DNA of 64,000 bases. Origin: Lachnospiraceae bacterium (GTDB lineage Bacteria; Bacillota; Clostridia; Lachnospirales; Lachnospiraceae). Positions within the stretch are counted from its first letter, which is position 1, and each line of letters opens with the position of its first letter. This document shows positions 50,551 through 59,237 of the stretch, in pieces. The translations under genes and the position numbers were made by a program. The notes beneath the pieces were generated by a model that made no database searches, was not told the DNA's origin, and saw only the letters and a list, made by a program, of their open reading frames with translations. The DNA is taken from the NCBI GenBank assembly GCA_900771995.1, contig CAAGQC010000078.1, positions 6,560-70,559 of the forward strand. The letters run 5' to 3'.

Positions 50551-50988
50551 ATGTTGGCAGAGAATCTTGTGACGTTACGCAATTTAAAGGGATTCACACA
50601 GGAGCAGGTGGCGGAAGTGGTTGGAATTTCCAGACAGTCGTATGCCAAATGGGAGCAGGGGGAGACGGTTCCGGATATTGAAAAATGTGACAGACTTGCA
50701 TCTTTTTACGGAATCAGGCTGGATGATCTGATACATTATGCTGAAAAGATCGGGAACACAAAACTGGCTCCACCACCGGAAGGAAAGTTTTTATGGGGAA
50801 CGGTAAAACTGGGCAACCGGGGACAGATCGTAATTCCGAAAGAAGCGAGAGACAAGTACGGATTACAGGAAGGCTCCCGGCTGGTGGTATTGGGCGATGA
50901 AGAAGGCATTGCCTTAGTACAGGCCGAAAGGTTTGAAAGTCAGTTAAAAAATGCAATAGAGCTCAGCAGAAAAATGGTGGAGGACTAG
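50551..50988 (+). CDS. XRE HTH regulator with AbrB domain
   Basis: 145 residues from ATG 50551 (AGAAAGGAAGTGGTGATC). N-terminal XRE domain LVTLRNLKGFTQEQVAEVVGISRQSYAKWEQGE (about 6-40). C-terminal SpoVT/AbrB swapped-hairpin domain (KLGNRGQIVIPKEARDKYGLQEGSRLVVLGDEEGIALV, about 87-125). Two DNA-binding parts in one chain are seen in Clostridia transition regulators. Complete. Confidence 0.88.
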   Translation: MLAENLVTLRNLKGFTQEQVAEVVGISRQSYAKWEQGETVPDIEKCDRLASFYGIRLDDLIHYAEKIGNTKLAPPPEGKFLWGTVKLGNRGQIVIPKEARDKYGLQEGSRLVVLGDEEGIALVQAERFESQLKNAIELSRKMVED

Positions 50989-50991
50989 GAT

Positions 50992-51207
50992 ATGAAGTGT
51001 TCAATTTGTGAAAAAGAAATGAGAAAAGGCTATTTGTTTAGTAGTAAGGATGGAGCCTTCAGCTTCGCAAATGAGGTTCCCGGAGTATTCGAGAATGCAA
51101 AAAACGCGGATGGTTTTGTAGAGATCACAAAGCTGAAGCCCAGTCACAGAACAAGAATAGAAGCAGAGTGCTGCGAAGAATGCAGGATGCTGGTGATTCA
51201 TTACTAA
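50992..51207 (+). CDS. Small zinc-ribbon-like protein (DUF6487/PF20097-like)
   Basis: 71 residues. CSICEKEMRKGYLFSS at the start and CCEECRM near the end give two Cys pairs for zinc. Small proteins of this plan are common in Lachnospiraceae, function unknown. It lies 3 bp after the XRE-AbrB stop. Confidence 0.65.
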   Translation: MKCSICEKEMRKGYLFSSKDGAFSFANEVPGVFENAKNADGFVEITKLKPSHRTRIEAECCEECRMLVIHY

Positions 51208-51228
51208 AAGATGTGGGGAGAGATAGAA

Positions 51229-51645
51229 ATGAAACTTTATTTTGGAAACAGGATAACAACAGTCACAACATTGATGATTTTGTCGTTGGTAGGATTTATA
51301 GGATATTCTATTTACAACAGAAACAGTGTTAACTTCTGGGGCAGACGGAGTTTATTTGTGTTGGGATACGGGCTTGTGATATGCTGCTTTGCAGCCGCAA
51401 GAGACGGACTGGATAAAACGATTCAATATACCATAGACGGAAGCTGTGATCCCGGTATATTTTCACTGGTGAGTGTGCCAAATATCATTGGATGCATTGG
51501 AGCGGCAATCATAATTATGGCAGCAATAGCGACACCCATTGCAAAATCACAGCAGATGCGTGAAATATGGTTTTATGTAATGTCCGGTGGCGTGATGCTT
51601 AAGATTATAGTGATGGAGATTGCAAGAATTATGCGGTTGATTTAG
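51229..51645 (+). CDS. Hypothetical membrane protein
   Basis: 138 residues from ATG 51229 (GGGGAGAGATAGAA). Four hydrophobic segments (about 8-26, 38-56, 76-101, 112-130). No family recognised. In a run of short genes, 51-52 kb, all on the plus strand with small gaps. Confidence 0.6.
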   Translation: MKLYFGNRITTVTTLMILSLVGFIGYSIYNRNSVNFWGRRSLFVLGYGLVICCFAAARDGLDKTIQYTIDGSCDPGIFSLVSVPNIIGCIGAAIIIMAAIATPIAKSQQMREIWFYVMSGGVMLKIIVMEIARIMRLI

Positions 51646-51653
51646 GAGATGTC

Positions 51654-52124
51654 ATGAGAGTAGAGACAGATAGAATGTATCTTTATCCATTAAGTGATGA
51701 AGAAATGCGGTTCGTTATTGAAAAAGAATCCGATCCGGATATGAAACAGGCTTACACAGAGATGCTGGAAGGGTGTCTTTCTGATCCTGATAATAGAATA
51801 TGGTATGCCATCTGGAATATGGAATTAAAAGATGCTCCCGCAAGGATTGTGGGTGATTTCTGTTTTAAGGGACTTGGTGAGGATGGAGTGATTGAAATTG
51901 GATATGGTCTGAAAGAAGAATACCGGCATCACGGATATATGACAGAAGCAGTAAAAGCAATCACAGAATGGGCATTGACACAGGAAAGTGTGAAGCAGGT
52001 GGAGGCAGAGACCGACGCGGAAAATATAGCCTCACAGAAAGTCCTTATCCGGGCAGGATTTGTCAGTAATGGAAAGGTGGGAGAAGAGGGACCAAGATTT
52101 GTATATGGGGCAGAAAATGAATGA
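51654..52124 (+). CDS. GNAT acetyltransferase
   Basis: 156 residues. Motifs of RimJ/RimL-type GNAT proteins: RMYLYPLSDEEM at the start; IGYGLKEEYRHHGYMTEAVKAITEWAL (acetyl-CoA binding, about 80-105); ENIASQKVLIRAGFVSNG at the end. AGGAGATGTC precedes ATG. Complete; substrate unknown. Confidence 0.88.
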   Translation: MRVETDRMYLYPLSDEEMRFVIEKESDPDMKQAYTEMLEGCLSDPDNRIWYAIWNMELKDAPARIVGDFCFKGLGEDGVIEIGYGLKEEYRHHGYMTEAVKAITEWALTQESVKQVEAETDAENIASQKVLIRAGFVSNGKVGEEGPRFVYGAENE

Positions 52125-52208
52125 AGACATCATAAATAAATCAATATGTTCATAAACCAATATATCATCATGGAACGAATAATAATGTAGAATGACGAGA
52201 AAAAAGAT

Positions 52209-52967
52209 ATGAAGAATAAGTTATTTTTGATGATTCCAGTAATTATGGTATGTTCATTGTGCGCATGTGGGCAGCAGGAAACCGGAACTATGACGAATAC
52301 CGGAAACAGTATAGAGCAGGGCATTACAAGCGAAGATAATAGTGAACTGGCAACAGCAGAAGATAATAATATGGAACAAACAGAGACAAAGGAACAAAAT
52401 CAATTACAGGATGTGAAGCTGCCATATAAAGAACTCAGAGATGTATTAGATGAAATCAATACGGATATTCAGCCGGGAACCACAGGAAATGGCTTGATTT
52501 CTGTTAAGGTTGCTGCTCATTTGCTCGATTGGGGAGTTGGAACCAGTATGACTACAGATGAGGTTAAGAAAGAGACGGCATCATGGCTTTCTGATAAAGG
52601 AAACTCTGAACAGGTGGAATTTTCGAATAAGCTTGCATCTGTGTATGATGCATATCAGAAATTGCTGGGTCCTGACGCAAAAGACTTGCTTGAGCAGGCA
52701 GGATGTGATGATGCGGCATATCCATGGAGTGATGCTCCGGTTCCTGCAATCGAGGTAATTGTAGAGGTAGTACAGCTCCCTGAAGAACAGTCGATGGATA
52801 ATTGGCCTGATGTCGCGGAATTAGTCAACCAAAGGGGCGATGAAACTACAGTATATTTGTTGGCGGATGGCCGTTACATGGATCGAATAAATGCTGTCTA
52901 TATTTATGATGGGAAAGACACATGGACAGATGAATCAGGAGTGGAATGGAACGAAGCTGTAAAATAG
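52209..52967 (+). CDS. Hypothetical lipoprotein
   Basis: 252 residues. Signal KNKLFLMIPVIMVCSLCACG with a lipobox at CAC (Cys about 20). A Glu/Thr/Asn-rich linker leads to a folded domain from about 75. TASWLSDKGNSEQVEFSNKLASVYDAYQKLLGP is an all-helical part; the end (TVYLLADGRYMDRINAVYIYDG) is beta-rich. No family recognised. Attached outside the cell. Confidence 0.7.
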   Translation: MKNKLFLMIPVIMVCSLCACGQQETGTMTNTGNSIEQGITSEDNSELATAEDNNMEQTETKEQNQLQDVKLPYKELRDVLDEINTDIQPGTTGNGLISVKVAAHLLDWGVGTSMTTDEVKKETASWLSDKGNSEQVEFSNKLASVYDAYQKLLGPDAKDLLEQAGCDDAAYPWSDAPVPAIEVIVEVVQLPEEQSMDNWPDVAELVNQRGDETTVYLLADGRYMDRINAVYIYDGKDTWTDESGVEWNEAVK

Positions 52968-53125
52968 AACAGAAAAGAATGAAAACGGTTAGGAGTATTT
53001 TGATGCATCTTACTACTGGTTTTCTGCATGTCAGCTGCCCGTGTATAGACAATAAAATGATACCGCGATAGAGTAAAAACAGTAGCAAGAGGTACAAATG
53101 AGAGGGTATGAGATAGGAGACGGGG

Positions 53126-54546
53126 ATGGAAAAACGAAGTGGAGTATTGGTGGAAAATGAGAAACATGCGAACAAATCGGCAGCCAAGGTGATGCGGATC
53201 ACATTTCTGATTTTTTCGGTTGTTTTTCTATTGAATGTATTGGGGATCTTTGTCGTAGATATGAAAACAATGACGATCGCCTACGTGTGCGGATCTGTTT
53301 TGCTGTGGTTCCCGACCATTATTGTTAACATAGCGAAACTGGAGAGAGCCGGCGTTAAATATTATCTTACGGTCTGTGCCGTCATTTTCGTATCGATCGT
53401 GACCGCCACATTGGGATATCATTCGGTGCTTTTATTTATCTATGCGATTGCCATAGGCAGCTTGTATTTTTCCAAAAGGATCAATATTTTAACAACCATT
53501 CTGTCGGTCATCGGAGTTTCTGTCGGACAGATTCTCTGTTTCACCTTTGAGATCCTGCCGGATAAGAATTTCCCGACATTTTATAAGCTGATCGTATATG
53601 GAATCGTACCGAGAGCCATGGTGTTAATTGCAGTGGCAGCTATTTTTACCATGCTCTGTGAACGTACGGCCGGACTGCTGTCGAATCTCATGAATGCCGA
53701 GGAACAGGAGCAGATGATGCGGCAGATGCAGCTGATGCATGAAAAATCACAGGAGACTTCCAGAATCCTTATGGATATGGTAAAGGAACTTTCTGAGATC
53801 ACGGAAAGTTCTATGGAATCCAACGAACAGATCGTAACGGAGACCGGGAATGTGCTGGAAAGCTTCAGTAAAAATACGGAAGAAATCACAAGTGTCAATG
53901 AACGGACCCAGGATATTCATACGAGATTAGAGGAACTTGCGTCCATAAACACACAGGTATCGGAGCTGGCCAGACAGATCAATACCCTGTCCAAGGATAA
54001 TCAGAATAAGATGAACAGTGCGACAGACAGCATGGAGCAGATTCATGTGAGTACGAATGCGTGTAAGGAGATCATAGGGAAACTCGGTGAGGAATCCAAG
54101 GAGATTCTGGGGATTATCCAGGTTATCTCCGGAATCTCCCAGCAGACCAATATTCTTGCCCTGAATGCAACTATCGAGGCAGCGAGAGCCGGGGAACAGG
54201 GCAGGGGAACACAGAAAATGCGGTAGGCGTCATGGAACAGAGTGTGCAGCTGACCGAAGCGGGGATGAACAGTATCCGGGAAGTAGGGGATTCCACCTCT
54301 ATGATCACGGCATCCAATGAACAGATGACTGCGCAGATCATGGAGATGGATACAACCGTTGAGAATATCCGCATTCACAGCAATAAAGTTGCAGCGTCCA
54401 TGAAAGAGGTAAATGTCAGCACGCAGAAGAATTATCAGGCGATTGAACAGGTGACCGCGGCAACCCAGGAAAACAGTGCGGGGGTAGAAGCCATAGAAGA
54501 ACTGGTGGCAAGAATCAGAACATTGGCGATGAAACCGGAAGGATAA
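53126..54546 (+). pseudogene. Methyl-accepting chemotaxis-type protein broken by deletion
   Basis: Five or six membrane helices (about 25-185) with GIVPRAMVLIAVAAIF resembling the GGDEF protein at 35936. The MCP signalling domain reaches SQQTNILALNATIEAARAGEQGRG, then changes phase and stops (54224-54226). The next phase continues NTENAVGVMEQSVQLTEAGMNSIREVGDST to 54546. Relatives have FAVVAEEIRKLAEQS between the two pieces, so a short deletion with frameshift at about 54205 removed it. The signalling hairpin tip is damaged. Confidence 0.75.
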
Positions 54547-54875
54547 AACATGCTTTTTCCCATCTGGGGGATGAGGAGTACGAGAAAACCGTGTATGAAG
54601 TTGCCAGACATCATCATGAGAAATGGAACGGGAAGGGATATCCGGACGGATTGGCAAGAAAAGAGATCCCTCTGTGCGCCAGAATTATGGCAGTGGCGGA
54701 TGTATTTGATGCAGTCTCGGCAAAGCGGTGTTATCGGGAGGCCATGCCTCTGGAACAGTGCTTCCGCATCATTGAGGAGGGAAGCGGACAGGACTTTGAT
54801 CCGGTGATCGCCGAAGTATTTCTGGATATGAAGGAAAAAGTGACGGAAGTATACCGCAGGGAACAGCAACAGTAA
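54540..54875 (+). pseudogene. C-terminal HD-GYP domain remnant
   Basis: Open frame without a start: RIKHAFSHLGDEEYEKTVYEVARHHHEKWNGKGYPDGL, then PLCARIMAVADVFDAVSAKRCYREAM. This is the second half of an HD-GYP cyclic di-GMP phosphodiesterase. The first half with the HD pair is missing. It overlaps the end of the MCP remnant in another phase, so a deletion joined them. Confidence 0.7.
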
Positions 54876-54932
54876 GTTGCTGTTCAGAAAACCGATTCAA
54901 CGATATGATAGAAATACAGGAGGTGGAGAGAT

Positions 54933-55700
54933 ATGGAAACAAAGAATATTATTTTGGAACTTCGAACGAAAAAAGGAATGTCACAGGATGAACTGGCAGA
55001 AAAGATCATGGTAACGAGGCAGGCGGTATCCCGCTGGGAAAACGGGGAAACGGTTCCCAACACCGAAACACTCAAACTCTTGTCCCGGGAATTTGACGTT
55101 TCGATCAATACGCTTTTGGGAGAACCCAGAAAGCTGATCTGTCAGTGCTGCGGAATGCCTATTGAGGATGATTCTGTCTTAGGGCGGGAAAAAGACGGCA
55201 CGTTGAATGAGGAATATTGTAAATGGTGCTATGCGGACGGCACATACACCTACAGTAATATGGAGGAACTGATCGACGTCTGTGTCAGGCATATGGTAAA
55301 TGATAATTTTACGGAAGAGCAGGCCCGCGCCTATATGAAGGAAATGCTTCCGAAACTGGATTACTGGAAAAGATATGAGGAACTTAGTGACAACGGGCAG
55401 TTCGAGGAATTTAAGCAACAGCTGATCCGGGAAATCAATGCTCTTTCGATCGAAGGACTTCCTAAGTTGGAACGATTAAATGCTCTGGTAGGGAGTTATG
55501 TAAATCTGGAATACACACTGCCTAATGGGAAAAAGGTGAAGTTTCTGGATGACCGGAAAACCTATTTGGGAAATCAACTGAAATCCGAATTCGGCGGAGA
55601 GCGACGCTTCGGCATTTTGGCAGACATGGATTTTATCCTGGTCTGTACCTATGAGGAAAACGGTGAGAATCCGGAATTGCTTATTTATAAAAAAAGATAA
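54933..55700 (+). CDS. XRE regulator with zinc-ribbon domain
   Basis: 255 residues (CAGGAGGTGGAGAGAT before ATG). XRE domain LRTKKGMSQDELAEKIMVTRQAVSRWENGE (10-40). Putative zinc ribbon LICQCCGMPIEDDSVLGREKDGTLNEEYCKWCYADG (about 67-105) with four Cys. An N-terminal XRE plus this ribbon is a known domain pair in Bacillota. The remaining 120 residues hold a TPNGKKVKFLDDRKTYLG beta part. Complete. Confidence 0.85.
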   Translation: METKNIILELRTKKGMSQDELAEKIMVTRQAVSRWENGETVPNTETLKLLSREFDVSINTLLGEPRKLICQCCGMPIEDDSVLGREKDGTLNEEYCKWCYADGTYTYSNMEELIDVCVRHMVNDNFTEEQARAYMKEMLPKLDYWKRYEELSDNGQFEEFKQQLIREINALSIEGLPKLERLNALVGSYVNLEYTLPNGKKVKFLDDRKTYLGNQLKSEFGGERRFGILADMDFILVCTYEENGENPELLIYKKR

Positions 55701-56086
55701 TGATCTTTTTATATAATTTTGAGGCGGCGATCTTTCGGAGTGTAGGAGATACAAAAGTACCCTTACAGGCACTGGCACTGTCCGGTGTGGCCATCGCCAC
55801 GGTGATCTCCAATGCGGTCAGCGCCCTGATTCTGTTTTATCGTCTGCTTCGCACGGACAAATGGATCCGGCTGCAACCGGCAAAACTTCGGATTTCCGGG
55901 GAGTGTCTGGGACAGATCCTGCGGATCGCGTGGGTCTATACCGTATTTCAGCAGAACCGGACCTTCCACACGATCATGATGGCATATCCGGCGAGCCTGG
56001 CCACCACGGCGGTATTGATCTTTATTGCCCTGATAATCTATCGGCCGTCAAAAAGATATCAGGAATTGGAAAAAATACAAAAATAG
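55700..56086 (+). pseudogene. MATE transporter remnant with internal deletions
   Basis: 128 codons. FEAAIFRSVGDTKVPLQALALSGV (helix 5 region) is joined to AIATVISNAVSALILFYRLLRTDKWIRL, then to RIAWVYTVFQQNRTFHTIMMAYPASLATTAVLIFIALI, the end of a MATE protein. At least two stretches are missing relative to full-length MATE, but the frame is kept. Starts at ATG in the stop of the previous gene without its own N-terminus. Confidence 0.7.
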
Positions 56087-56147
56087 CTTGCAAAATAAAA
56101 AGCACAGTGCTACGATAACCACGGAAAAAAGTATGGAGGTGAATTTC

Positions 56148-56231
56148 ATGGACAGTTGCGATGGTTATGGGCGAAGTAGAAAACACGGTGCTTTTTCCTG
56201 CGAGCAGGGTACAGCTGTCTGTGGAAAGTGA
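56148..56231 (+). CDS. Short Cys-containing leader peptide before mgtE
   Basis: 27 codons from ATG 56148, with ATGGAGGTGAATTTC before it: DSCDGYGRSRKHGAFSCEQG then TAVCGK. The strong ribosome site suggests real translation. It is followed by a terminator (56273-56297) and then mgtE, so it may act as a leader peptide that controls readthrough. Confidence 0.45.
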   Translation: MDSCDGYGRSRKHGAFSCEQGTAVCGK

Positions 56232-56272
56232 CGGCCGTACTTTGATTTGTTGTGCATAGAGATCATGCAGAG

Positions 56273-56297
56273 GAAGCATCGTGTGATGCTTCTTTTG
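56273..56297 (+). terminator. Terminator or attenuator before mgtE
   Basis: GAAGCATC-gtgt-GATGCTTC followed by TTTTGTTTTG. It lies between the short peptide and mgtE, a place that would suit attenuation by magnesium. The known M-box (ykoK) riboswitch sequence was looked for and not seen. Confidence 0.65.
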
Positions 56298-56357
56298 TTT
56301 TGCCCTTTTTGCTGTTGCATTTTTAAAAAGATGAAAACAAGAAAGGAGACTTAGACT

Positions 56358-57716
56358 ATGAACAAGAAATATTCCGAACTGGCAGAATTATTCCGCAGCG
56401 AGAAAACGGATGAGGAGATCCTGAATTTCCTGTTGAATTTCCATAAGAACGATATCGCCGATATGATGGCGGGGATGACCGAGGAAGAACGCAAGCGTCT
56501 GTATCACCTGCTGGGAGCACAGAAGACTGCGGAGATCTTCAAATATATCGAGGATCCCCGGAAATATATCAAAGAGCTGACCGTGGAGAGCGCTGCAAGG
56601 GTGATCTCCGAAATGGATTCCGACGATGCCGTTGACCTGTTGGAGAATCTGGATCCGGAGGAAAAGGAACAGATCGTCCGGATGCTGGACGAGGATGCGA
56701 AAAAAGATGTAAAAATGCTGCTGTCCTATGATGAGGAAGAGATCGGAAGCTGCATGACGACGAACTACATCTGCATCCCGGAGAACCTGACCATCAAACA
56801 GGCCATGAGCGAACTGGTGAAGCAGGCCGGAGAAAATGACAACATCATGACCATCTACGTGGTGGATGAAAAGGGTGTTTTCGCCGGAGCCATCGATCTC
56901 AAGGATCTGATCCGGGCCAGAGAAAATGCGCATCTGGAAGATCTGGTGTTGAAATCCTACCCGTATGTTACCGATCATGAGAAAATCGATGAATGTATGG
57001 ACCGGATCCTGGATTATGCGGAGGATTCCATTCCCGTATTGTCCGCCGATAAAAAGATCCTCGGTGTCATCACCTCCGAAGACCTGATCGAAATGGTGGA
57101 CAACGAGATGGGCGAGGATTACGCAAAGTTAGCAGGTCTGACTGCGGAAGAGGATCTGAAGGAGCCCATTGTCCAGAGTATGAAAAAACGTCTGCCCTGG
57201 CTGATCATCCTGTTGTTCTTAGGCATGGCGGTGTCTTCCGTGGTGGGACTTTTTGAAAATGTGGTGGCGGTGCTTCCCATCGTGATCTGTTTCCAGTCGC
57301 TGGTACTGGATATGGCGGGAAATGTGGGAACCCAGTCTCTGGCAGTGACCATCCGTGTGCTGATGGACGAGAACCTGACGGGAAAACAGAAGTTCCAGCT
57401 GGTGGTCAAGGAAGTAAAGACCGGTTCTTTAAACGGTATCCTGTTGGGCGTGATGGCGTTGTTATGCCTTGGCGTTTATGTACATTTCTTCAAAGGTTAT
57501 ACCTGGATGGGAGCCTTTGGAATCTCCGGCTGTGTGGGAGTATCCCTTTTGGTGGCCATGGCGATCTCCAGTGCTGTGGGCACGGTGATCCCCATGTTTT
57601 TCCATAAGATCAAGATAGACCCGGCAGTGGCCTCCGGTCCGTTGATCACAACGGTAAACGATCTGGTGGCGGTAGTGATCTATTATGGTCTGGCGTGGCT
57701 GCTTCTGATCCGGTAG
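56358..57716 (+). CDS. mgtE: Magnesium transporter MgtE
   Basis: 452 residues, full length. N-terminal domain with helical repeats (IADMMAGMTEEERKRLYHLL, MDSDDAVDLLENLDPEEKEQIV), two CBS domains (about 138-255), a plug helix, and five membrane helices (about 275-452) with VAMAISSAVGTVIPMFFHKIKIDPAVASGPLITTVNDL. Mg2+ bound to the cytoplasmic part closes the channel. AAGAAAGGAGACTTAGACT precedes ATG. Its end overlaps a spermidine synthase remnant. Confidence 0.93.
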   Translation: MNKKYSELAELFRSEKTDEEILNFLLNFHKNDIADMMAGMTEEERKRLYHLLGAQKTAEIFKYIEDPRKYIKELTVESAARVISEMDSDDAVDLLENLDPEEKEQIVRMLDEDAKKDVKMLLSYDEEEIGSCMTTNYICIPENLTIKQAMSELVKQAGENDNIMTIYVVDEKGVFAGAIDLKDLIRARENAHLEDLVLKSYPYVTDHEKIDECMDRILDYAEDSIPVLSADKKILGVITSEDLIEMVDNEMGEDYAKLAGLTAEEDLKEPIVQSMKKRLPWLIILLFLGMAVSSVVGLFENVVAVLPIVICFQSLVLDMAGNVGTQSLAVTIRVLMDENLTGKQKFQLVVKEVKTGSLNGILLGVMALLCLGVYVHFFKGYTWMGAFGISGCVGVSLLVAMAISSAVGTVIPMFFHKIKIDPAVASGPLITTVNDLVAVVIYYGLAWLLLIR

Positions 57717-58084
57717 AAGATCCCCCAGAACACATTGGCGCAGATCCACTCGATACCATTGCCAATGTATTTGACAATGTCTATACCGTGGATGTGGCAG
57801 GCTCCACCAACCGCGAGCTGTTTGCTTCCCAGCGCAGTGATATGATCGAAGTACTGTCTGACCATGTGGAGACTCTGGCGGATGCAGGACTGCAGAATAT
57901 GATGCAGCGGGTAGCAGACAACAGCGTGGCTTACGCAGCGGGAGACTACCTCATGACCGATGACAAGGCCCCGGTGGAACTTCTCGGCATGCAGGTCATC
58001 GACCAGATCATTCAGGAAGAAGTAGCGTATTACAAGGATATTTATGAAGAGCAGGGGATCAGCGGTTTGTTGAAAAATCTATAG
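57699..58084 (+). pseudogene. C-terminal remnant of spermidine synthase-like protein
   Basis: About 125 open codons in another phase from the end of mgtE. TIANVFDNVYTVDVAGSTNRELFAS and AGDYLMTDDKAPVELLGMQVIDQIIQEEVAYYKDIY match the end of large Lachnospiraceae spermidine synthase/MFS-type proteins as I remember them. There is no start and no N-terminal methyltransferase-like fold. The deletion point is at about 57,710. Confidence 0.5.
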
Positions 58085-58213
58085 CATTCGGCAATATCAG
58101 ATATCCATGAGGTGCCTTCCAGAGAAATTGTCATACAAAAATAAATGAAATATGGAATTGCAGCAGTTCCTGATTGTGAAGTATCGACTAAGCATCTATA
58201 GGAGCTTGAATTT

Positions 58214-58265
58214 AAAAATAAGAATGATTACTATTATTGACAAAATATAAAAAATACTATATAAT
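58214..58265 (+). promoter_or_regulatory. Promoter with shared operator, copy 2
   Basis: TTGACA (58237) - 17 nt - TATAAT (58260), a near-consensus promoter. AAAAATAAGAAT-GATTAC-TATTATTGA (58214-58240) overlaps the -35 box and matches the element at 43304 in 25 or so bases. A Fur or PerR family repressor would suit the downstream oxygen-defence gene. Confidence 0.7.
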
Positions 58266-58361
58266 CCTTATAAAGAACAAATTTAAGGAACTGAATTTTG
58301 GAATTATGATAATTTATTAAAAAATATCTGCAAAAAGCGCAGAGAGAAGGAGAGAAACAAC

Positions 58362-59045
58362 ATGGATAGGAAAGCAATGTATAAGCTGAGTTATGGATTG
58401 TTCGTACTGACTGCCAGGGAGAATGAAAAAGACAATGGATGTATTATTAATACAGCTATTCAGGCAGCTTCAGAACCGAACCAGTTAAGTATCTGCGTCA
58501 ACAAAGCAAATTACACGCATGATATGATTGAAAGAACCGGAAAATTTACAGTATCGGTCCTGAGTCAGAGTGCAAAGTTTGGATTGTTCAAACATTTTGG
58601 CTTCCAATCAGGAAGGAATGTTAACAAGTTTGAAGCATTTGAAAAGTGTGCCAGGGGTACAAATGGTATTTACTACATTACAGAGGGTACAAATGCATAC
58701 ATTTCTGTATCAGTTAATAAAACAGAAGATTTGGGCTCACATACCATGTTTATCGGGGAGATAACCGATATGGAAGTGTTAAGCGATATACCTTCTGTCT
58801 CATACGAATATTATCAGGATAATATTAAGCCTAAGCCACAGGAAGTTGGCAAAACGGAGGGTGGTCAGATAATATGGCGTTGCAGAATTTGTGGATATGA
58901 ATATGTAGGCGAAGAACTGCCGGATGATTTTATATGTCCTTTATGCAAGCACCCAGCATCAGATTTTGAAAAAGTGGTAAAGAAAACGGAGGTAAAAGAG
59001 ATAACAGCAAACAAATACGCAGGAACACAGACAGAGAAAAATTAA
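58362..59045 (+). CDS. Flavin reductase-rubredoxin fusion, cut before rubrerythrin part
   Basis: 227 residues. Flavin reductase domain (1-160) with MYKLSYGLFVLTARENEKDNGC and GSHTMFIGEI. A complete rubredoxin follows (WRCRICGYEYVGEELPDDFICPLCKHPASDFEKV, about 170-203). The stop TAA (59043-59045) lies in TEKN-stop-REAFAGESQARNKYTYF; rubrerythrins have TEKNLREAF here, so Leu has become a stop. The flavin and rubredoxin parts should still carry electrons from NAD(P)H to oxygen or peroxide reductases. Paralog of the gene at 43469. Confidence 0.87.
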   Translation: MDRKAMYKLSYGLFVLTARENEKDNGCIINTAIQAASEPNQLSICVNKANYTHDMIERTGKFTVSVLSQSAKFGLFKHFGFQSGRNVNKFEAFEKCARGTNGIYYITEGTNAYISVSVNKTEDLGSHTMFIGEITDMEVLSDIPSVSYEYYQDNIKPKPQEVGKTEGGQIIWRCRICGYEYVGEELPDDFICPLCKHPASDFEKVVKKTEVKEITANKYAGTQTEKN

Positions 59046-59237
59046 CGAGAGGCATTTGCAGGGGAATCACAGGCAAGAAATAAGTATACTTATTTTGCAT
59101 CTGTAGCAAAAAAGGAAGGCTACGAGCAGATGTCAGCTTTATTTTTAAAAACAGCAGATAATGAAAAAGAACATGCAAAGATGTGGTTCAAGGAATTAGC
59201 AGGAATCGGTGATACAAGGGAAGGAGATGAGATTATT
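59046..59237 (+). pseudogene. Rubrerythrin remnant, in frame on both sides
   Basis: 64 open codons from the stop of the flavin reductase: REAFAGESQARNKYTYFASVAKKEGY, then NEKEHAKMWFKELAGIGDT. These are the first two iron-binding helices of rubrerythrin. The last two helices are missing. The frame runs straight into the lactate dehydrogenase ATG at 59238. So one stop codon and one deletion separate a three-part enzyme from the next gene. Confidence 0.75.

Noticed and set aside
56086..56357. M-box (ykoK) magnesium riboswitch before mgtE
   Set aside because: The conserved M-box core sequences were looked for and not found.
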